64,000 nt of DNA from Chitinophagaceae bacterium (GTDB lineage: Bacteria > Bacteroidota > Bacteroidia > Chitinophagales > Chitinophagaceae), in NCBI GenBank assembly GCA_027486835.1, contig JAIXOJ010000036.1, positions 48,469 to 112,468 on the forward strand, read 5' to 3'. Below, piece after piece: positions 29,251 to 37,281 of the stretch. The translations under genes were made by a program, and so were the position numbers. The stretch's first letter is position 1, and each line of letters starts with the position of its first letter. The notes beneath the pieces were generated by a model, which saw only the letters and a list, made by a program, of their open reading frames with translations, ran no database searches and was not told where the DNA came from.

Positions 29251-30375
29251 ATGAGAATAATCCATGTAATTACCAAAATGCATGAAATGTATGGTGCCCA
29301 GCGCCATGCGGTGGAGAGCATCAAAAACCACTTATTGAATGGTCATGAGTGCCTTTTAATTGCTGGCACTGATGGTGATGCTTCAAATGAAATCAAAACT
29401 CTGGGTGTTGAGGTAATTGTTGTTTCTGATTTAAAAAATTCCTACAATTTTTTTTTAGATCGAAAAGCAATTCTTGATGTAGAAGCAATCATTAAAAAGT
29501 TTAAACCCGATTTAGTAATTTCCCATTCATCAAAAGCTGGTGTTGTAGCAAGGATAGCTGGGTATAGAACAAAAACCCCTAATGCATTTACAGTCCAAGG
29601 ATGGCCATTCGAAAACGGAACCCCTTTTATTCAAAGAATAGTGGCACTCATAATTGAAAAGGGGCTAATAAAAATTAGCGACAATTATATTTGTGTTTCA
29701 GAATACACTAGAAAATTTGGCTATTCAAAATTACCTTTATTCAAAGAACGTGTTTTTGTTTGTCCTAATTTACATCAAGTTAATGTTAATACTGCTAGAG
29801 ATACTGAATTTAAGTTAAGTTATAAAGTATTAATGGTAGCGGGTTTTAGAAGCCAAAAGGATCATTTAACTGCATTAAAAGCCTTAAAATTAATTTTAGA
29901 CTCTAAAAAAATAGAGAATATTCAATTTGTATTCGCTGGTGATGGTCCTAAGCGAAATGAGATTGAGGGAACTATACAAAAATTAAATCTGCAAAACAAG
30001 ATTTTATTAGTTGGAGCAACAAAAGAAATCGATTTTTATTATAAAAATTCCGACATTGTTATCCTTCCTACTTTTTATGAGGGCTTGCCATTATCCTTAC
30101 TTGAAGCGCAATGCTGGGGAAAACCCATTATTGCTACAGATACTGGTGGGATAAACGAAATAATTGTAGATAATTATAATGGAAATTTAATTCAGGTGAG
30201 TGACGCTGAAGCCCTTGCAAATCACATCATTCGTTACTATAGCGATAATCTTATTGAAAAGATGTCCATTAATGCATTAAATTATTACGAATCAAAATAC
30301 AGCCATAAAATAATTACTGACCAATTAAATCAAATTATTGCATCGGCAGTTGAAAAATCTAGGTATAATTCATAG
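29251..30375 (+). CDS. Glycosyltransferase family 4
   Basis: This 374-residue GT-B protein begins MRIIHVITKMHEMYGAQRHAVE. PDLVISHSSKAGVVARIAGYR near residue 90 is the acceptor-side motif seen in PglA-like and related GT4 enzymes. The donor domain has VMVAGFRSQKDHLTALKAL and the EX7E motif in YEGLPLSLLEAQCWGKPIIATDTGG. The protein resembles the gene at 39310 (same [14 protein letters not shown] and EGxPLSLxEAQ patterns), so the two are likely paralogues acting on different acceptors. Confidence 0.9.
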   Translation: MRIIHVITKMHEMYGAQRHAVESIKNHLLNGHECLLIAGTDGDASNEIKTLGVEVIVVSDLKNSYNFFLDRKAILDVEAIIKKFKPDLVISHSSKAGVVARIAGYRTKTPNAFTVQGWPFENGTPFIQRIVALIIEKGLIKISDNYICVSEYTRKFGYSKLPLFKERVFVCPNLHQVNVNTARDTEFKLSYKVLMVAGFRSQKDHLTALKALKLILDSKKIENIQFVFAGDGPKRNEIEGTIQKLNLQNKILLVGATKEIDFYYKNSDIVILPTFYEGLPLSLLEAQCWGKPIIATDTGGINEIIVDNYNGNLIQVSDAEALANHIIRYYSDNLIEKMSINALNYYESKYSHKIITDQLNQIIASAVEKSRYNS

Positions 30376-30411
30376 CACTAAGTGGTTCTTTTCTCTGTTG
30401 ATAATTAATTG

Positions 30412-31608
30412 ATGATTATACTTTTATTGGGTTTATTTATTTTTAATTATTGGATTTATAAAACCTTACTTGCACCTGCTGTTTTTCAATCTATATTATG
30501 GTTGGTTTATTTTGCATTATTGCAACTAAATATAGACGTTTATTATGTAAGAGTTGAAAAGGTTGATTTTCTGATTTTATTGCAATCTATTGGTTTTTCT
30601 TTGGGATCGATAATATGTTTCTTGTGTTCCAAGAAAAGTAGTATCAATGAATTTGTCCCTATAAATACTTCTATAAAAGATTTGGTTTACGGCAATGTGA
30701 TACTAAGTTATCCATTTTTTTTAAGTATTCTTTTTGTTGCATTTATTTTATTTGTAAAAACATCTGGATCTTTATCTATCGCTAACTTAGCGGATATACG
30801 GCAAAATCTTGCGGATGATGATGGTAAAAATTATGGCATTTTTGGGTTGATACAGTTCATGTTGTCAATCTACCTACTTCTATATTACATTACTAAGAAA
30901 CAGTTTAAAAAGAGAATGGCATTTTTTTCCATTCTCTTTTTTTATTTTACCTCCTTGCTGGGCGCAAAAGCTGCTTTTCTATTCTTTTTTAGCGCGTTAT
31001 TGTATTCACTTATTTGGTTAAATAGAATTAGTAAAGCGAAAGTTGTTTACTCACTATTAGTAATTGTATTGATTTTTCTAGGAATTACTTTACTCAGAAC
31101 AGGTAGTTCTGACACAAGTTTCTTAATTGATGTATTGTTAATTTACAGTATTACCTCTTTGCCGGGGTTGGCCATGGTGTCTCATGGCACCAATCACTTC
31201 TTTGGTTACCAAACTTTTAGGGTCTTCTACATTTGGTTAAATAAAATCGGTTTTTCTTTTCCTATTTCGCCTGTACTATTACAATATACCTACACGCCTC
31301 TGCCAACCAATGTCTATTCTTACATAAAGCCATACTATTCCGATTTTGGAATTTCAGGCGTATTTTGGTTACCTCTTATTTTAGGTTTTGGTACTTGCTA
31401 CATATATATTAGAGCTAAGAAAGGTTTTTTTGGTTCATTTATCCTAAATGCTTTGCTTTTTTTTCCGTTGATTATGCAGTTTTTTGATGACCAATATTTT
31501 CGATGGGTTTCTAATTGGATATATTTTTCTTTATTTATTTTACTCTTTACAAAGTTAGATTTTCATGTTAATAGGCGCAGTAATAGTTACCTACAACCCG
31601 AACATTAA
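30412..31608 (+). CDS. Second Wzy-like repeat-unit polymerase
   Basis: This polytopic protein of about 398 residues has ten or more hydrophobic segments. A soluble loop with PLPTNVYSYIKPYYSDFGISG near residues 300-320 is the motif common to Wzy-like oligosaccharide repeat-unit polymerases, where the Y-x-DFG pattern recurs. The ATG at 30412 is preferred to an overlapping TTG three bases earlier. The last 44 bp overlap the next GT2 gene. An intragenic hairpin with a T-run lies at 30907-30943. Confidence 0.75.
   Translation: MIILLLGLFIFNYWIYKTLLAPAVFQSILWLVYFALLQLNIDVYYVRVEKVDFLILLQSIGFSLGSIICFLCSKKSSINEFVPINTSIKDLVYGNVILSYPFFLSILFVAFILFVKTSGSLSIANLADIRQNLADDDGKNYGIFGLIQFMLSIYLLLYYITKKQFKKRMAFFSILFFYFTSLLGAKAAFLFFFSALLYSLIWLNRISKAKVVYSLLVIVLIFLGITLLRTGSSDTSFLIDVLLIYSITSLPGLAMVSHGTNHFFGYQTFRVFYIWLNKIGFSFPISPVLLQYTYTPLPTNVYSYIKPYYSDFGISGVFWLPLILGFGTCYIYIRAKKGFFGSFILNALLFFPLIMQFFDDQYFRWVSNWIYFSLFILLFTKLDFHVNRRSNSYLQPEH
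30907..30943 (+). terminator. Intragenic intrinsic-terminator-like hairpin
   Basis: AAAAAGAGAATGG (30907-30919) pairs perfectly with CCATTCTCTTTTT (30929-30941) across a 9-nt loop, and the T-run extends to 30943. It lies in the coding sequence of the second polymerase. GC content in the stem is modest, so termination strength is uncertain. Confidence 0.55.
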
Positions 31609-32476
31609 GGTACTGCAAGGATTAGTGGAAAATATCACTGCATCTGTTTCAACAGTTGTGTTTGCAGATAATGGGAGTAATAATCTAGAGGATGTACAGC
31701 AACTTGCTGCTACTTTTTCCAATGTTTCTATCATTGATTTGAAAGAAAACATGGGTATTGGACATGCTCAGAATAAAGGGATAGAAAAAGTTTTTAGCGA
31801 TCCTGCAATAGAAGGTGTTTTATTATTTGACCACGACAGCCAGCCTGACAAACAAATGGTGAACCGCCTTGGTGGTGCATATGATGAAATGACCCGAAAA
31901 GGGATAAAGATTGGTGCCCTTGGCCCGGTGTATATGGATCCTCGAACCAACAACAGTTATCCTATTTCTGTCTATAAGGGTTTTAGATTAATAAAGCTTT
32001 ATCCCCAACCAGGATCTACTGAACCCGTTAGAGCTTCCTTTTTAATAGCTTCTGGGTCGCTTATTCCTCGCACCACTTTTGAAAAAGTAGGTGGCATGAG
32101 GGAATCATTTTTTATTGATTATATCGATATTGAATGGAGTTTTCGCGCTACCTACCATGGATTTCCTTCTTATGCCATCCCCAATGCCACGATGGTTCAT
32201 CAAGTGGGGGACGACAGATTGAAAATGTTTGGTAGAGAAATATCCATTCACAGTCCTTTGCGCAGGTATTATTTGGCAAGAAATTCTGTCTTTATGGTTA
32301 AAACCGACTATATAGATTGGCAGTATAAAGTGAGAGAGGTGTTTTATTCTGTATCAAGGGTCATCATTTTTTTATTTTTCGTAAATAAAAAAGCAACCTA
32401 TCTAAAATACATTTTTAGAGGTTGGTCGGATGGATTTAAAGGAGTATCGGGAAAATTTTTGGGATTTAGAACTTAA
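31565..32476 (+). CDS. Glycosyltransferase family 2 (rhamnosyltransferase-like)
   Basis: This 303-residue GT-A protein has IGAVIVTYNPNIKVLQGLV, a VVFADNGSNN segment, NMGIGHAQNKGIE and LLFDHDSQPD. The DHDSQ form of the metal site and the GALGPVYMDPRT stretch are typical of RfbF/RfbN-type rhamnosyltransferases. SFFIDYIDIEWSFR supplies the conserved downstream acidic residues. It overlaps the polymerase gene and is the last gene of the plus-strand island. A dTDP-sugar operon lies 8 kb away, consistent with a dTDP-deoxysugar donor, but specificity is inferred. Confidence 0.85.
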   Translation: MLIGAVIVTYNPNIKVLQGLVENITASVSTVVFADNGSNNLEDVQQLAATFSNVSIIDLKENMGIGHAQNKGIEKVFSDPAIEGVLLFDHDSQPDKQMVNRLGGAYDEMTRKGIKIGALGPVYMDPRTNNSYPISVYKGFRLIKLYPQPGSTEPVRASFLIASGSLIPRTTFEKVGGMRESFFIDYIDIEWSFRATYHGFPSYAIPNATMVHQVGDDRLKMFGREISIHSPLRRYYLARNSVFMVKTDYIDWQYKVREVFYSVSRVIIFLFFVNKKATYLKYIFRGWSDGFKGVSGKFLGFRT

Positions 32477-32683
32477 ATTATCGTTGCTAAGTAAATATTA
32501 TGCGGCTTTAATTAGATTTATCATTAACTACAATAACTGCTTAAATATTATCATTTGCCACTTCAATGACTGAATTATGACTCAGATTTATTTCATAACA
32601 AATGTTATATTTCCGAAACAATCTTGAAAAATCAAATTGTTACTTAACAGAAGAAATTGTTGTTTTCTTTGAAAGTTAAGACT

Positions 32684-32735
32684 AAGTATATAAACGATAA
32701 AACCACCTATAGGTGGTTTTATCGTTTATATACTT
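32684..32735. terminator. Perfect 52-bp palindrome closing the glycan island
   Basis: Twenty-six-base arms meet with no spacer at 32709/32710 (centre ACCACCTATAGGTGGT). It lies about 210 bp after the last glycosyltransferase stop. The RNA would form a long hairpin ending ATATACTTTT, so a terminator role is plausible, and cruciform extrusion is also possible. The flanking 32477-32683 stretch is AT-rich without a gene. Confidence 0.85.
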
Positions 32736-32802
32736 TTAATCAGTAAATATTTTTCTAGCATCCAGCATATCATTTTCCAGCAAACCCATAATACCTTATC
32801 GT

Positions 32803-33022
32803 GTTCCTAATAAGGCAGGACTCGTTCCTAATAAGGCAGGACTCGTTCCTAATAAGGCAGAACTCGTGCCTAATAAGGCAAGGCTCGTGCCTAATAAGGC
32901 AGGGATTGTGACTAATAAGGCAAGGCTTGTGCCTAATAAGGCAGTGGTCGTGCCTTATTAGGCAGGGCTCGTACCTAACAAGACATGGCTTGTACCTTAT
33001 TGAGCAGGGTTCGTGCCTAACT
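32803..33022. repeat. Tandem array 2, ten and a half 21-bp units
   Basis: Units begin GTKCCTAATAAGGCA at 32803, 32824, 32845, 32866, 32887, 32908, 32929, 32950, 32971, 32992 and (partial) 33013. The period is exactly 21 bp throughout, two helical turns. Units 1 and 2 are identical and divergence grows to the right. Each unit centres on a near-palindrome TGCCTAATAAGGCA. In the unit at 32950 the core is replaced by its reverse complement (CCTTATTAGG). There are no variable spacers. It lies 0.7 kb upstream of the FN3-like gene. Confidence 0.95.
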
Positions 33023-33149
33023 AAGAAAAAAGCCTGTTCCTGAAATACAAAGCACCTACAAAGTCCAACACAACAATTAATAAAAGCAGAAAAGCGAGAA
33101 TTAAAAGCATCAGAAGTAATGTAATCCTTAGTTCATAATAAATCATTGA

Positions 33150-33190
33150 ATGAAAAGTGAGGATTAATTGGTAGAAAAATATCTAGATAA
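33150..33190 (+). pseudogene. Vestigial 5' end of an FN3-family gene
   Basis: The bases from ATGAAA at 33150 through GATTAATTGG and AGAAAAA line up with the start of the intact gene at 33738, with a 2-base deletion and a few substitutions. The ~20 bases upstream are also similar. The deletion shifts the frame to an immediate TAA, and nothing recognisable follows. It suggests a former second gene copy directly after the 21-bp array. Confidence 0.5.
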
Positions 33191-33270
33191 CTATATAAGT
33201 TTTGTTGCCACCATAAATTCAGTATTTAACAGCAAGTTAAAATGTGCTTTCGTACTAACTAACACTGAAT

Positions 33271-33363
33271 GGGTGCATAAAAGTTTTCGCAGTTATTAGT
33301 TTAACCTCACCCCAACCCCTCTCCGAAAGGCGAGGGGCAAAACGAAAAACTTTTATGCACCCC
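33271..33363. mobile_element. MITE-like element, copy A, with 7-bp target duplication
   Basis: This 93-bp element has terminal inverted repeats GGGTGCATAAAAGTTTT / AAAACTTTTATGCACCC. Its interior contains the CCTCACCCCAACCCCTCTCC motif in the opposite orientation to copies C and D. ACTGAAT occurs immediately on both sides (33264-33270 and 33364-33370), as expected for a target-site duplication. It has no coding capacity. Confidence 0.85.
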
Positions 33364-33427
33364 ACTGAATCGAACCTTACTGTAGAGCAGGGATTAATTG
33401 CGTCTATAAAGTAAGGTTCGATTCAGT
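33364..33427. repeat. Long inverted repeat next to MITE copy A
   Basis: ACTGAATCGAACCTTACT (33364-33381) pairs perfectly over 18 bp with 33410-33427, with a 28-nt loop. Its first seven bases are the MITE's duplicated target. It may be the remains of another small element or a terminator without a T-run. The following 33428-33680 holds no gene that I can support. Confidence 0.75.
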
Positions 33428-33684
33428 AATTGATGGCTAAGTGGTTTTGCGTATTTAATTGATGGATTAATTATGCAATGCATGCTATTTGATAGGTTCA
33501 TTTAAACATGGTGATGGTATAAAAATTATCCAATTGCTAGAATGTGGTAAGGTGTAATGCACTGTTTTTTGAAAATGGGCAGTTTTTAACCTTCCGACCT
33601 AATAAAAAAAAATCTTTAGTCTTTTTAACTCAAATTTCAACTTTTGTGGATGGGTTTTGTTATCCAAGTAATTTGTGTAGGTAA

Positions 33685-33692
33685 TATTTTTG
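33685..33692 (+). promoter_or_regulatory. Possible -7 promoter element of the FN3-like gene
   Basis: TATTTTTG matches the Bacteroidetes TAnnTTTG -7 element and lies 45 bp before the ATG at 33738. A TTTTG lies 25 bp upstream, a longer spacer than usual, so the -33 element is weak. Confidence 0.35.
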
Positions 33693-33737
33693 CATAAGCG
33701 AAAATAAAATTACTTACCACTCCTTAAATGATGACAA

Positions 33738-34391
33738 ATGAAAGAAGTAAAGATTAATTGGAAGAAAAAGGCTCCCTTACCCATGTTGGTAAAGGCCAAA
33801 AATGTTTTACAAAGCATTACGGACAATGCCACATTGTTCAAGACACCACCAATTGACCTAAAAGAATTTGGGGCTGCTATAGATAGGGCAGAGCTAGGTT
33901 ACAATGGACGTGAGAACGGTAAGCTGGCTAAGTTAGAATACACGAACTCATTTATTAATCTAGACGGGTTTCTCAGAAAATTAGCCCCTTATGTTTCCAC
34001 ACTAGCAAATGGTGATGCGGTTATAATTGGAAAAGCAGGTTTCGATCCTACTAGTACCGAGAAAAAAAGTGTATCTGTACCTGACACTGCAATTGCGCCA
34101 ATGTTAAACACGCCTGGTAATGGAAAACTAAAAATTAAAACCAAGAAAGTTACTGATGCCAAATCGTATGTTCATGTTGTTTTTTTAGGGCAAGTGTCAA
34201 AAATAACAGTTGAAGGCAGTTTCTTGAAAATTGCCCCGAGTACCGACCCCGTCATCATAATATCTAAGGGTAAATTAAAAGAGGAAATCAATAATTTGCC
34301 AATCGGTGCTACAATAACGGTAGTTGTTCTAGCTCAAAATTCTGCGGGCATTGGTGCTCCTAGCCCTGAAATAAGTAAATTAATAAACTAA
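33738..34391 (+). CDS. Helical + FN3-like protein, boundary module 2
   Basis: This 217-residue paralogue of the protein at 2879-3541 has the same order of features. It starts with a basic VKINWKKKAPLP, then ITDNATLFKTPP near residue 31, a helical middle ending YVSTLANGDAVIIGKAGFD near 105, and a beta-rich C-terminus. It closes ITVVVLAQNSAGIGAPSPEIS, which resembles the final strands of an FN3 domain. No signal peptide, TM or enzyme motif is visible, so its function is unknown. It faces away from the glycan island, and upstream lie a 21-bp array, a vestigial gene start and a MITE-like element. Confidence 0.78.
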   Translation: MKEVKINWKKKAPLPMLVKAKNVLQSITDNATLFKTPPIDLKEFGAAIDRAELGYNGRENGKLAKLEYTNSFINLDGFLRKLAPYVSTLANGDAVIIGKAGFDPTSTEKKSVSVPDTAIAPMLNTPGNGKLKIKTKKVTDAKSYVHVVFLGQVSKITVEGSFLKIAPSTDPVIIISKGKLKEEINNLPIGATITVVVLAQNSAGIGAPSPEISKLIN

Positions 34392-34410
34392 TTATCATTA
34401 AAATTGAAAT

Positions 34411-34446
34411 AAAAGGATGCAAAGAAGAGTTGCCTCCTTTTTTTAT
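34411..34446 (+). terminator. Intrinsic terminator after the FN3-like gene
   Basis: AAAAGGATGCAA (34411-34422) pairs with TTGCCTCCTTTT with one mismatch, around a 7-nt loop. The T-run continues to 34445. It lies 20 bp after the stop codon at 34391. Confidence 0.8.
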
Positions 34447-34770
34447 GCAAGCCCATTTTGATGGTATTATGACTCAAATGCACAAATAAGGGTTGTTTTT
34501 CTTCCTGTTTTGGTAAGCAATAATCGGAATTATCAAATAGACAAATCGAATAACACGAATCATTGCCATAATTGTTGAGGTTTGGGAACAAAAAAGAAAG
34601 TAAAAATTTTCATGCCCATCGAAACCGTTGTTCTTTTTTGCTTCCACCGATACAATAGCTTTTTTGAGCGCATTAATCCTATTATTACCACGTTCAGAAG
34701 TAGGCACCTAAGATATTCTACTTAAAATCAACTGGAGTATACCCTAAAAAATTGTACTGGATAATCTAAA
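34447..34770. other. Intergenic stretch without a supported gene
   Basis: A minus-strand frame of 77 codons at 34474-34707 is open, but it lacks a recognisable family, and codons after about residue 40 look random. I see no repeat or clear promoter before the methyltransferase at 34771. Confidence 0.5.
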
Positions 34771-35547
34771 ATGAAACTGATTGAAATAATAAAAAGTAAA
34801 AGACCGTCTGTTGTATTTGCATTTGCGATAGAGAAATTTTTTAGTCCAAAAGTCACTGGTATTGAGTCCATCAAACATTTATTCTTGAATAAGCAGGGCA
34901 TAGAAATTGGCGGCCCCAGCGATTTGTTTAAAGCGAATGGGCAGATGCCGCTTTATCCTTTTGCTGCGCAGGTAGACGGTTGCAACTTCAGTAGCCAAAC
35001 CGCCTGGGAAGGAAACATCACCGAAGGAAAAACCTATGCTTACGATGAAGCCAAGAAAGGCCATCAGTTTATTTGCGATGGGGTAGATGTTCCCATTATT
35101 CCCAAAGGAAGCTACGATTTTGTGTTGTCTTGTAATAATTTAGAACACATTGCCAACCCTTTGAAGGCCATAGCTAATTGGTTACTGCTATTAAAACCAA
35201 CAGGTGGTGCGTTAGTACTGGTTTTACCTAGAAAAGAATCCAACTTTGACCATAAAAGACCCACTACTACTTTTAAACACCTGCTAGAAGACTACCAAAA
35301 CAATACTGGTGAAGATGATCTTACCGTACTCGAAGAAGTATTGAAATTGCATGATTTGCGTTTAGACCCAAGGGCGGGAACAAAACAGCAATTTAAAGAA
35401 CGGTCAGAAAATAATTTTAATAATCGGTGTTTACACCACCATATTTTCGATGTGGCTTTGCTGGTAGAAATATGCCAATATTTCAAACTAAAAATAGTGC
35501 TACAACAAAGCAAGGTTGGCAACCATATAGTAGTGGCTACTTCGTAG
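34771..35547 (+). CDS. Class I SAM-dependent methyltransferase-like protein
   Basis: This 258-residue protein has GIEIGGPSDLF near residue 49 where the SAM-binding motif I usually lies. The YDFVLSCNNLEHIANPLKAIANWLLLLKPTGGALVLVLP segment (about 110-150) is the motif II-post-II region of methyltransferase domain 11. The degenerate glycine motif (EIGGPS instead of DxGxGxG) matches a subgroup often found in polysaccharide loci. It may methylate a sugar of the glycan. It stands alone between the FN3-like gene and the converging flippase gene. The spacer 35548-35770 holds no clear gene. Confidence 0.75.
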   Translation: MKLIEIIKSKRPSVVFAFAIEKFFSPKVTGIESIKHLFLNKQGIEIGGPSDLFKANGQMPLYPFAAQVDGCNFSSQTAWEGNITEGKTYAYDEAKKGHQFICDGVDVPIIPKGSYDFVLSCNNLEHIANPLKAIANWLLLLKPTGGALVLVLPRKESNFDHKRPTTTFKHLLEDYQNNTGEDDLTVLEEVLKLHDLRLDPRAGTKQQFKERSENNFNNRCLHHHIFDVALLVEICQYFKLKIVLQQSKVGNHIVVATS

Positions 35548-35770
35548 CGGTTTTTTGAGCCTAAAAAATGGTGCTGGAAAGTTTTTCGTTTCATTTTGCG
35601 CAAGCGTTAAGCAGTAATAGTTACACTTAAAACGGAAAAAAAGATACACTCGAAATACCAAGCAGTTAAAATTCCCTAAAGTTGGTGCAAGATTTTACCA
35701 CATTTAGAGAATAACGGGCACAAATAGATTCAATATAGGAAATGAATTTCCCGTTACTAACCACCTTGCA

Positions 35771-37027
35771 CTAGGGAGCTGCAACTAGCAGCAACGATTT
35801 CCTTTTTGCTAGATACAAAGTGACAAAAGCAATAGTAATAAGGCTTTCCGCTGCTAATAAACATTGGGTTACCGTAATTACACTATTGTTTAAATAGATA
35901 TAGGTAGCAAAAATGCCCACAATTAATAAAGCCGATACAAATAGCAACGCAGTGGCTAAATGAGTATTCATTTGGTGCTTTACCATTAGCCATAGGTAAA
36001 AGGGTACATTTAGGCTGATGGCTACAATCGTGGCTAAAAAGAAGAGGAGGCAAGGGTAAAAATTTGCCATTGCTTGTTCGGGTAAATGAACATAAGTAAG
36101 CACAATGGGAGACCCCCAATAAATTACCCCACAACCCAACAAGACACAGGTATAAAATCCTCCAAAAAGAACCAAAGATTTGTGTCGGGCAACCCCTCCT
36201 TTGGCACAATACACTGGATAAATGCTACTAACAAACACTCCTAGCAAGGCCCTAAAAGCCAGAAACATTTTTTCGGCTAGTCCATACACGAGTACCATCT
36301 CTGTATTTTTTACATAGCCAATAAAGAATGTAAGGCAATTGCTGGGGCTCATCAATAAAATGTTATTAAACACTAATGGCCAGTCCGCCTTAATTACTGT
36401 TGTAGATGCTTTTATTACCTCTAGGGAGTAGCCTACCTTTAAATGATGGATTCGGCAAAAGTTTTTAAAGAAAAACAAGGCCAAAAACAGATTTGTTAAA
36501 CCCACAAAAAACATAAGGAAGGTGAGACTTAATTCAAGATATATGAACGCTAGCAGACATAGCAATAAAGTAAGGCGTGCAACAAAGTTGGACACAATAA
36601 ACAAATGTTCTTTTTTGCTGCTCATATACATCCAGTAAAAATTGAGGTTATGACCCACTATAAAAAGATAGGCACTAATACTGCCCCATAATTCATTACT
36701 CAAAAGGGGTACATTCACGCAAATAAGTACCCAAACAAAAAAGCCAGCTACAAAGAGCAATGTTTTAATGCCTAAGTAATGTTCTAAGTCTTTTATAATG
36801 ATGGGGGATGTGGTAGTACCTATGCCACCTGCCGACATGGCATTTTTAATAAAATGAAGATTTGCAGAATAATCTGTAAACAACAGGTAAACATTGGCAA
36901 AATTTATCAGCAGAAATATTTGGGCAACTTCGCTTTTGGTTTTTAGTTTTAAAAGGATAAAAACAATTAATAAAGGGAAAAAGGAATTGAAAATTTGAGA
37001 GTAAAAAATGCGAAGAAATTTCTTCAT
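35771..37027 (-). CDS. Wzx-like polysaccharide flippase
   Basis: This 418-residue polytopic membrane protein has about twelve hydrophobic segments and no large soluble domain, the layout of the MATE/MVF flippase superfamily. It would flip the lipid-linked repeat unit across the inner membrane. It is the only flippase candidate in the window and is encoded opposite to all other glycan genes. The region to gmd (37028-37281) is therefore a divergent promoter region. Confidence 0.8.
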   Translation of the reverse strand: MKKFLRIFYSQIFNSFFPLLIVFILLKLKTKSEVAQIFLLINFANVYLLFTDYSANLHFIKNAMSAGGIGTTTSPIIIKDLEHYLGIKTLLFVAGFFVWVLICVNVPLLSNELWGSISAYLFIVGHNLNFYWMYMSSKKEHLFIVSNFVARLTLLLCLLAFIYLELSLTFLMFFVGLTNLFLALFFFKNFCRIHHLKVGYSLEVIKASTTVIKADWPLVFNNILLMSPSNCLTFFIGYVKNTEMVLVYGLAEKMFLAFRALLGVFVSSIYPVYCAKGGVARHKSLVLFGGFYTCVLLGCGVIYWGSPIVLTYVHLPEQAMANFYPCLLFFLATIVAISLNVPFYLWLMVKHQMNTHLATALLFVSALLIVGIFATYIYLNNSVITVTQCLLAAESLITIAFVTLYLAKRKSLLLVAAP

Positions 37028-37225
37028 TCAGGTGCTAGTTAGGTATAATGAAGCCCAAAATAAAGGTATTGTGTGTGGGAAGTTCAAATCAACTAATACA
37101 AAGTGGATAATTCGGCGAAAATTTCTTGGATAAATTAATTAAATAAAATCAATAAATGATAAGTCCCAACCAATACATTTTTATACAGAAAAAAATCTCG
37201 AACTTGTTTTAATGGGGCAAAAATC

Positions 37226-37255
37226 TTGTTCAACAGTTCAATTTTCTTATAATTG
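37226..37255 (+). promoter_or_regulatory. Putative promoter of the gmd operon
   Basis: TATAATTG at 37248-37255 differs from the TAnnTTTG -7 consensus at one base. A TTG at 37226-37228 lies 19 bp upstream, in the range expected for the -33 element. The ATG of gmd follows 26 bp later. Confidence 0.45.
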
Positions 37256-37281
37256 CAGCACATTTAACTAAACCATTCAGT

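Noticed and set aside
32803..33022. Possible CRISPR array or peptide-coding repeat
   Set aside because: The units are contiguous without spacers. The only open frame is broken by a stop in the unit at 32950 and has no start codon.
34474..34707. 77-codon minus-strand open frame
   Set aside because: The first ~30 residues look protein-like, but there is no recognisable family, leader or conservation evidence to support a gene.
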